The position numbers were made by a program, and so were the translations under genes. From NCBI RefSeq assembly GCF_010731575.1, contig NZ_AP022617.1, positions 868,001 through 932,000 of the forward strand: a stretch of 64,000 nt of DNA, given 5' to 3'. The DNA is from Mycolicibacterium monacense. GTDB lineage: Bacteria > Actinomycetota > Actinomycetes > Mycobacteriales > Mycobacteriaceae. Positions 58,187-64,000 of the stretch are shown here, one piece after another (position 1 is the stretch's first letter; every line of letters starts with the position of its first letter). The notes under the pieces are model-generated. The model was not told the origin of the DNA, did not search any database, and was given only the letters and a program-made list of their open reading frames with translations.

Positions 58187-59383
58187 GTGAAAGGGAGCGC
58201 AGTACGTCCGCTGACAGGGCTGGCCTTGCTCGTGGCCATCGGCCTGATCATCGCGCTGGCCATCGGTCTGTTCGCGGGAACATTCACCCGAACCGTTCCC
58301 GTAACGGTCGTGTCCGACCGGGCCGGCCTCGTGATGAACCCCGATGCCGAGGTCAAGATGCGCGGCGTCGAAGTCGGGCGGGTCGAGACGATCGAGCGGC
58401 GGCCCGACGGCAAGGCGGTTCTCCATCTGGCGATGAATCCGTCACAGCTCCACCTCATTCCGTCCAACGTGAACGTCGACATCGCCTCGACGACTGTCTT
58501 CGGGGCCAAGTTCGTGCGGTTCTTCCCGCCGGAGGACCCCTCTCCGGAGAAGTTGCGGAAGGGGCAGGTGATCGAAGGCCAGCATGTCACCGTCGAGGTC
58601 AATACGGTGTTCCAGCAGCTCGTGGAGGTGCTGGACAAGATCGATCCCGCGAAGCTCAACGAGACGCTGGGTGCGATCTCGTCGGCATTCAACGGCCGCG
58701 GCGAGAAGTTCGGTCAGACGCTGGTCGATCTGAATGCGGTGCTCGCCAAGATCGAACCGAGCCTGCCGAATCTGGCCCAAGACATCGAGGCCTCCGTGCC
58801 CACGCTGACGGCCTACGGAGACGCGGCGCCGGACCTGATCTCTGCGATGCAGAACACGACACAGTTCAGCAACACGATCGTCGACCAGCAGCAGAACCTC
58901 GACGAGTTCCTGGTCAGCGCAATCGGTCTGGCCGACATCGGCAACGAGGTGATCGGTGGCAACCGCGAGGCCCTCGGTGACGTCCTGGAGAATCTCGTGC
59001 CCACCGCCGAGTTGCTCAACACCTACAAAAAGTCGTTGTGGTGCGGCATCGGCGGCCTCATCCCGTTCGCGAAATCAGGACCGCAGTACTCGGGCATCAT
59101 GGTCTCGGCCGGCCTGACACTGGGCGTCGAGCGGTACCGGTATCCCGGTGACCTGCCGAAGGTCGCGGCCAAGAGCGGGGGGCGTGACTATTGCAAGGAA
59201 CTCGGACTGCCCGAACTACCCCCTGAGTTCGTGCCGCCGATGGTCGTCGGCGACGTCGGCTCCAATCCGGCGCAATATGGCAACGCGGGAATCCTGCTGA
59301 ACTCCGAGGGACTCAAGAACTGGCTCTTCGGACCACTCGACGGGCCGCCTCGAAACACCGCACAGATTGGAATGCCGGGATGA
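58187..59383 (+). CDS. mceA: MCE family protein, MceA position
   Basis: A 398-residue Mce protein: one N-terminal membrane helix (GLALLVAIGLIIALAIGLFAG), the MCE domain at about 35-115 (VVSDRAGLVMNPDAEVKMRGVEVGRV), then a long helical region (about 130-280) and a C-terminal part with Cys (SLWCGIGG, DYCKEL). The GTG start is 10 bp after yrbEB. MceA-F assemble into a hexameric tube for lipid or sterol transport. Which mce group it belongs to cannot be told by eye. Confidence 0.93.
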   Translation: MKGSAVRPLTGLALLVAIGLIIALAIGLFAGTFTRTVPVTVVSDRAGLVMNPDAEVKMRGVEVGRVETIERRPDGKAVLHLAMNPSQLHLIPSNVNVDIASTTVFGAKFVRFFPPEDPSPEKLRKGQVIEGQHVTVEVNTVFQQLVEVLDKIDPAKLNETLGAISSAFNGRGEKFGQTLVDLNAVLAKIEPSLPNLAQDIEASVPTLTAYGDAAPDLISAMQNTTQFSNTIVDQQQNLDEFLVSAIGLADIGNEVIGGNREALGDVLENLVPTAELLNTYKKSLWCGIGGLIPFAKSGPQYSGIMVSAGLTLGVERYRYPGDLPKVAAKSGGRDYCKELGLPELPPEFVPPMVVGDVGSNPAQYGNAGILLNSEGLKNWLFGPLDGPPRNTAQIGMPG

Positions 59384-60405
59384 CGCGATCGACTGGCACG
59401 CTGATCAAGTTCCTCATCTTCGGCGTCATCATGGTGGTGCTGACCGCCTTCCTGTTCTTGGTGTTCAGTGACTCGAGGACCGGTGCGACCGAGAAGTATT
59501 CGGCTGTCTTCGAAGATGCGTCGCGGCTGAAGGCGGGCGAGAGTGTGCGGATCGCCGGCATTCGGGTCGGCACCGTCAAGAGCGTGTCGCTGCGGGCCGA
59601 CAGAAAAGTCGTGGTCGAGTTCGACACCGATAAGAACACCAAGCTGACCACCAGCACCAAAGCGGCGATCCGCTATCTCAATCTGGTCGGCGATCGGTAC
59701 GTCGAACTCATCGACAGCCCCGGTTCAACGAGAATTCTCCCGGCCGGCTCCGAGATTCCCTTGGCTCGCACCGCACCGGCACTCGACCTCGACGTACTGC
59801 TCGGCGGCCTCAAACCGGTTATCCGGGGCCTCAATCCAGAGGATGTGAACGGCCTCACCACGTCGCTTGTCCAGATCCTGCAGGGTCAAGGCGGAACACT
59901 CGATTCGTTGTTCTCGAAGTCGTCGTCCTTCACCAACTCACTCGCCGACAACAACCAGGTGATCGAGCAGTTGATCGACGAGCTGCGAACGCTGCTGGAC
60001 ACGCTGTCCAAAGACGGCGAGGAGTTCTCCGGCGCGATCGACAGACTGGATCAGCTGATCGAGGGATTGGCCGCGGACCGCGATCCGATCGGCACCGCCA
60101 TCGAGGCGTTGGACAACGGAACCTCGTCGCTGGCCGACCTTCTCGGCCGGGCACGGCCGCCGTTGAACAACACGATCGACCAGCTGAATCGGCTCGCTCC
60201 GCTGCTGAATACCGATCTACCGCGCCTGGACGCAACCCTGCAGCGCCTACCCGAGATCTACCGCAAGCTCGCCCGGGTGGGTTCCTATGGCGCGTTCTTC
60301 CCCTACTACATCTGCGGAATCACCTTCCGCGCCAGTGATCTCGAGGGCCGCACCGTGGTGTTCCCCTGGATCAAGCAAGAGACGGGAAGGTGTGTGGATC
60401 AGTAG
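59380..60405 (+). CDS. mceB: MCE family protein, MceB position
   Basis: 341 residues with an N-terminal membrane anchor (LIKFLIFGVIMVVLTAFLFLVFS), the MCE domain at about 38-115 (FEDASRLKAGESVRIAGIRVGTVKSV) and a helical coiled region to about 290. The short C-terminus ends with a Cys-containing IKQETGRCVDQ. Overlaps mceA by ATGA and abuts mceC, so all are one operon. Confidence 0.93.
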   Translation: MTRSTGTLIKFLIFGVIMVVLTAFLFLVFSDSRTGATEKYSAVFEDASRLKAGESVRIAGIRVGTVKSVSLRADRKVVVEFDTDKNTKLTTSTKAAIRYLNLVGDRYVELIDSPGSTRILPAGSEIPLARTAPALDLDVLLGGLKPVIRGLNPEDVNGLTTSLVQILQGQGGTLDSLFSKSSSFTNSLADNNQVIEQLIDELRTLLDTLSKDGEEFSGAIDRLDQLIEGLAADRDPIGTAIEALDNGTSSLADLLGRARPPLNNTIDQLNRLAPLLNTDLPRLDATLQRLPEIYRKLARVGSYGAFFPYYICGITFRASDLEGRTVVFPWIKQETGRCVDQ

Positions 60406-61509
60406 ATGGACAAATACCGCGGGTCCCAACTCATCAAGGCAGGCATCATCGGTGTCGTCCTGATGATCCTCGTCATCATGATCGGGCTGCAGCCGATACG
60501 ACTGCTGTCCTGGGCCACAGCCCTGCGTTACCAGGCGCTGTTCACCGAGGCCGGTGGCATCGCCGGCGGCAACGACGTGACGGTGTCCGGCCTCAAGGTC
60601 GGCCAGGTGTCGTCGGTCGAACTCGTCAACGGCGATGCGCTGGTTTCATTCACGGTCGACGGCAAATACGCGCTGGGTTCCGACACCACCGCGCACATCC
60701 GCACCGGAACGCTTCTCGGAGAGCGGGTGCTGGCGCTGGAGTCCGAGGGGAGCGGCACGCTGGACCGCGACCAGCCCATTCCGACGTCGCGTACGTCGTC
60801 GCCGTTTTCGTTGACCGATGCGGTCAGTGAACTGACGGCCAATACCGCAGAGACCGACACGGATTCGCTCAACCGATCGTTGGACACTCTCTCGGAGACG
60901 CTCGACCAGATCGCCCCACAGCTCGGTCCGACATTCGACGGGGTCTCCCGGTTGTCGCGGTCGCTCAACAACCGCAACGAAAGCCTTGCCGAGTTGCTCA
61001 AGACGGCCGGCGATGTCACCGGGATCTTCAGCGAACGCAGCCAACAGGTCAACTCGCTGATCCTCAACTCCAACGATCTGCTGGCGGTGCTGAACGAACG
61101 CCGGTACGCGATCACGAGCCTGCTCAGATCGACGGCGTCGGTGTCGCGCGAACTGACCGGGGTGGTCGCCGAGAACGAGCAGGAGCTGGCGCCGACGCTG
61201 AAACACCTGAACGAGGTGATGGCGATGCTGGAGAGGAACCGCGACAACCTCGCCAAGATCCTGCCGGGCGCGGCGAAATACTATTTGACACAGGGCGAGA
61301 TCGTGTCGAACGGTGCGTACTACAACGCGCTGGTGCCGAACATCCAACCGGCGCAGCTTCTGCAGCCCTTCCTCGATTACGCCTTCGGATTCCGCCGCGG
61401 GATGGACGCCGGCCAGCCGCCGGACGACGCCGGACCGCGGGCCGAGCTTCCCTTCCCGATCAACGCCATTCCGCAGCCAGGAGACCTTCCCGATGACGGC
61501 ACCCCGTAA
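60406..61509 (+). CDS. mceC: MCE family protein, MceC position
   Basis: 367 residues: N-terminal helix (AGIIGVVLMILVIMIGL), MCE domain at about 40-120 (FTEAGGIAGGNDVTVSGLKVGQVSSV), long amphipathic helices through about 290, and a Pro-rich tail (AGQPPDDAGPRAELPFPINAIPQPG). Begins on the base after the mceB stop and overlaps mceD by 17 bp. Confidence 0.93.
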   Translation: MDKYRGSQLIKAGIIGVVLMILVIMIGLQPIRLLSWATALRYQALFTEAGGIAGGNDVTVSGLKVGQVSSVELVNGDALVSFTVDGKYALGSDTTAHIRTGTLLGERVLALESEGSGTLDRDQPIPTSRTSSPFSLTDAVSELTANTAETDTDSLNRSLDTLSETLDQIAPQLGPTFDGVSRLSRSLNNRNESLAELLKTAGDVTGIFSERSQQVNSLILNSNDLLAVLNERRYAITSLLRSTASVSRELTGVVAENEQELAPTLKHLNEVMAMLERNRDNLAKILPGAAKYYLTQGEIVSNGAYYNALVPNIQPAQLLQPFLDYAFGFRRGMDAGQPPDDAGPRAELPFPINAIPQPGDLPDDGTP

Positions 61510-62977
61510 GCGCCTGGCGGCCTGGACGGCGGTCCTGTTGGCCCTCGTGTTGGTCGCAGGCGCGGTTTTCCTGGTGCGAAAGCTGTACTTCGGGCCGAAC
61601 ACCATCACGGCGTACTTCCCCACCGCGACGGCAATCTATCCCGGTGACGAGGTACGGGTGTCGGGCGTCAAGGTCGGCAAGATCGAGGCCATCACCCCCG
61701 AGGGCACCGAGACGAAAATGCTTCTCAGCGTCGACCGCGACGTGCCGGTACCGGCAGACGCCAAGGCGGTGATCGTCGCGCAGAATCTGGTGGCGGAACG
61801 CTTCGTCGCGCTCACGCCCGCCTACCGCACCGGCGACGGACCGAAGATGCCCGACGGCGGGGTGATCCCCAGCGACCGAACCGCGGTTCCCGTGGAGTGG
61901 GACGAAGTGAAGGAACAGCTGACGCGCCTGGCTACCGCGCTGGGGCCGGAGGCCGGAGTGTCCGACACGTCCGTCTCGCGGTTCATCGACAGCGCGGCCG
62001 ATGCGTTGGATGGCAACGGCGAGAAACTCCGGGATACCCTGGCCCAACTCTCCGGAGTGGCCCGGGTTTTCGCCGAGGGCAGCGGGAACATCGTCGACAT
62101 CATCAAGAACCTGCAGATCTTCGTCACCGCCCTACGCGACAGCAAGCAGCAGATCGTCCAGTTCGAGAATCGACTGGCCACCCTGACCAGTGTGTTGGAC
62201 GACAGCAGGTCCGATCTGGACGCGGTTCTGTCTGAACTGTCGGTCGCCCTGGGCGAGGTGCAGCGCTTCGTCGCGGGCACCCGCGATCTGACCGCCGAAC
62301 AGATTCAGCGACTGGCCAACGTCACTCAGGTCCTGGTCGACAACCGCACGGCATTGGAGAATGTCCTCCACATCACCCCCAATGCGATCGCCAATTTCCA
62401 GAACATCTACTACCCGAACGGCGGAGCGGTGACGGGTGCGTTCTCCCTTGTCAACTTTGCCAACCCGGTGCACTTCGTCTGCGGCCTGATCGGCGGCGTC
62501 GCCAACACCACCGCACCCGAGACGGCGAAACTCTGCGCGCAGTACCTCGGTCCCGCATTGCGCCTGCTCAACTTCAACAACATTCCTCTGCCGATCAACG
62601 CCTACTTGAGGCCCGCGGTCAATCCGGAGCGGATCATCTACACCGACCCGAAGCTCGCACCTGGGGGAGCAGGACCGGGCGATCCGCCCGAGCCGTTCCC
62701 GTCGGTGTCCGCCTACCTCGGAGCCGGGGACATCCCGCCGCCTCCGGGCTGGAATCAACCGCCGGGTCCCCCCGGGCTTTATACGCCGGACGACGACGCG
62801 CCGGCCATCCCATCACCGGCGTTGTACCCCGGCGCCCCGATCCCAGCGCCGCCGAACGTGTTGAGCAACATCGCGCCGGGACCGCAGACAGTCGATGGGA
62901 TGCTGCTTCCACCCACCCCGGCGCCGGCCAACCCGCCGCCGCCCAGCGGGCCGCCGCTGCCTGCGGAGGCTCCGTGA
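61493..62977 (+). CDS. mceD: MCE family protein, MceD position, with proline-rich tail
   Basis: 494 residues with N-terminal helix (WTAVLLALVLVAGAVFLV), MCE domain (YFPTATAIYPGDEVRVSGVKVGKI, about 38-120), the helical middle, and a C-terminal tail of about 90 residues rich in Pro and Gly (PPPPGWNQPPGPPGLY, TPAPANPPPPSGPPLP). Long Pro-rich tails are usual for MceD. The ATG at 61493 lies within the end of mceC. Confidence 0.93.
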   Translation: MTAPRKRLAAWTAVLLALVLVAGAVFLVRKLYFGPNTITAYFPTATAIYPGDEVRVSGVKVGKIEAITPEGTETKMLLSVDRDVPVPADAKAVIVAQNLVAERFVALTPAYRTGDGPKMPDGGVIPSDRTAVPVEWDEVKEQLTRLATALGPEAGVSDTSVSRFIDSAADALDGNGEKLRDTLAQLSGVARVFAEGSGNIVDIIKNLQIFVTALRDSKQQIVQFENRLATLTSVLDDSRSDLDAVLSELSVALGEVQRFVAGTRDLTAEQIQRLANVTQVLVDNRTALENVLHITPNAIANFQNIYYPNGGAVTGAFSLVNFANPVHFVCGLIGGVANTTAPETAKLCAQYLGPALRLLNFNNIPLPINAYLRPAVNPERIIYTDPKLAPGGAGPGDPPEPFPSVSAYLGAGDIPPPPGWNQPPGPPGLYTPDDDAPAIPSPALYPGAPIPAPPNVLSNIAPGPQTVDGMLLPPTPAPANPPPPSGPPLPAEAP

Positions 62978-64000
62978 TGATCCACGGGAGCTATATGAAG
63001 CGATTGACGGTCGCTGGGTCATGTCTTGCGTTGACGCTCACCGGGTGCTCCTTTCAGGGGGTGAACTCGTTGCCGCTGCCCGGGGCCGAGGGGACGGGGC
63101 CGGGCGCCACGTCCTACACGGTCGAGATCGCGAATGTCGCGACGCTGGAATCGAATGCGCCGGTGCTGATCGACGACGTCGTCGTCGGCAGCGTCCGCAA
63201 GATGACCGTCGACGACTGGCATGCCGAAGTGCAGATCTCGGTCAAACCCGACGTGGTGGTGCCTGCCAACGCGGTGGCCACGGTCGGCCAGACCAGCCTG
63301 CTCGGGTCGATGCACCTGGCGCTCAACCCGCCGCTGGGGGAATCGCCGGAGGGTCGACTGCAAGCCGGTGCCACCATCCCCCTGAGTGACTCGTCGACCT
63401 ATCCGAGCACCGAACGGACGCTGTCGTCACTGTCGGTCGTCGCCAACGGCGGCGGGCTCGGACAGATCGGCGACATCATTCACAACTTCAACCTCGCGTT
63501 GTCCGGTCGTGAACCCGAGATCCGCCAACTGATCACCCGGCTCGACAACTTCGTCGGAGTCCTCGATGCGCAGCGTGAGAACATCATCGCGTCGATCCAG
63601 CAGTTGAACCGCGTTGCCGGCACGTTCGCCGGTCAGCGCGACACGATCGACCGGGCGCTCAAAGAGATTCCGCCGGCGTTGGACGTGCTGATCAGCGAAC
63701 GGCCCCGGCTGACGGCCGCTTTGGACAAGCTCGGGAAACTGGGTGACACCGCAACCGCTCTGGTTGAGGACGCCGGTGACGATCTGGTCAAGGATCTGGA
63801 GAATCTGGGGCCGGCTCTCGGGGCACTCGCCGACATCGGACCCGACCTCAACCTCGCGCTCCTGTGGGCGTCCGCGTTCCCGTACGGCCCCACGTTCGCC
63901 GACCGGATCACCCGTGGCGATTACATCAACCTGTTCGCCACCTTCGACATCACCTATCCGCGCCTGAAGAAGACACTCCTGCTGGGCACCCGATGGGGTG
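62977..64000 (+). CDS. mceE: MCE family lipoprotein, MceE position, 3' end beyond the window
   Basis: At least 341 residues, cut by the window end. A lipoprotein signal is visible: KRLTVAGSCLALTLTGCSF, with the lipobox Cys in LTGC. The MCE domain follows (VEIANVATLESNAPVLIDDVVVGSVRKM). This fits MceE (LprK-type), the lipid-anchored member of the complex. Start: the ATG at 62977 has GGAGG at 7 bp and overlaps the mceD stop by one base; the ATG at 62995 with GGGAG is also possible. Confidence 0.92.
   Translation, partial: MIHGSYMKRLTVAGSCLALTLTGCSFQGVNSLPLPGAEGTGPGATSYTVEIANVATLESNAPVLIDDVVVGSVRKMTVDDWHAEVQISVKPDVVVPANAVATVGQTSLLGSMHLALNPPLGESPEGRLQAGATIPLSDSSTYPSTERTLSSLSVVANGGGLGQIGDIIHNFNLALSGREPEIRQLITRLDNFVGVLDAQRENIIASIQQLNRVAGTFAGQRDTIDRALKEIPPALDVLISERPRLTAALDKLGKLGDTATALVEDAGDDLVKDLENLGPALGALADIGPDLNLALLWASAFPYGPTFADRITRGDYINLFATFDITYPRLKKTLLLGTRWG

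Noticed and set aside
1..64000. tRNA, rRNA, CRISPR array, prophage or insertion sequence
   Set aside because: No cloverleaf-like, repeat-spacer, integrase or transposase sequence was recognised; the DUF222-HNH gene is the only mobile-like element.

Overview
The window looks like chromosome from a fast-growing, environmental Mycobacterium/Mycolicibacterium-type actinomycete. The DNA is GC-rich throughout, GTG and TTG starts are common, and genes overlap by GTGA/ATGA. Lineage-typical families are present: an mce operon with two yrbE permeases, a 13E12-type DUF222-HNH protein, a mycofactocin-coupled SDR, an F420/LLM-type oxidoreductase, a secreted hemophore-like protein and 3Fe-4S ferredoxins paired with P450s. 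I saw no rRNA, tRNA, CRISPR array or complete insertion sequence.

Layout: (1) 1-2.3 kb, a phosphotransferase/acyl-CoA dehydrogenase pair resembling a split ACAD10/11, then a TetR regulator. (2) 3-8.5 kb, a VOC protein, a DUF222-HNH protein, a leftward epimerase/unknown/LLM operon and a divergent epoxide-hydrolase-like enzyme. (3) 8.5-16.8 kb, an AveC-like membrane protein with NorQ/NorD-type chaperones, then a second AveC-like gene. Each AveC-like gene faces its own TetR gene across the same 18-bp palindrome. A P450 and another membrane protein follow. (4) 16.8-29.7 kb, an aldehyde dehydrogenase and two near-duplicate modules of a Rieske oxygenase plus a small helical companion. Between and after them lie an amidohydrolase, MarR, a DapB-like oxidoreductase, a KshB-like reductase, an SDR, a TauD dioxygenase, a CMD protein, P450, ferredoxin and DUF1330. 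(5) 29.7-33.7 kb, a third Rieske oxygenase with two NTF2-like proteins, a divergent TetR and a hydrolase. (6) 33.7-42.3 kb, leftward: two P450s around a ferredoxin, two 3-hydroxyisobutyrate-dehydrogenase-like enzymes, a hydrolase, a DUF35-thiolase fusion, a ferredoxin and a NuoF-like flavoprotein. (7) 42.3-48.8 kb, a hydrolase, a Rieske ferredoxin, two amidohydrolases and a divergent two-subunit-type acyl-CoA dehydrogenase pair. (8) 48.9-56.1 kb, two small secreted proteins, P450/ferredoxin/two SDRs, then an aldehyde dehydrogenase and a CoA transferase. (9) 56.5-64 kb, an mce operon (yrbEA, yrbEB, mceA-mceE) running off the end.

Taken together this reads as a catabolic island: Mce uptake, CoA activation, oxygenation by P450 and Rieske enzymes, oxidation by SDR/ALDH, ring or side-chain opening by hydrolases and a retro-aldolase-like thiolase, and beta-oxidation by heteromeric acyl-CoA dehydrogenases. 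The family mix (paired FadE, DUF35-thiolase, KshB-like reductase, Mce) recalls steroid or terpenoid catabolism, but the substrate is not visible in the sequence. Several promoters share palindromes: AGATAC/GTATCT half-sites, YAAGTASTTGATA, and GAGAAT-N3-ATTCTC. This suggests that a few regulators co-ordinate the island.
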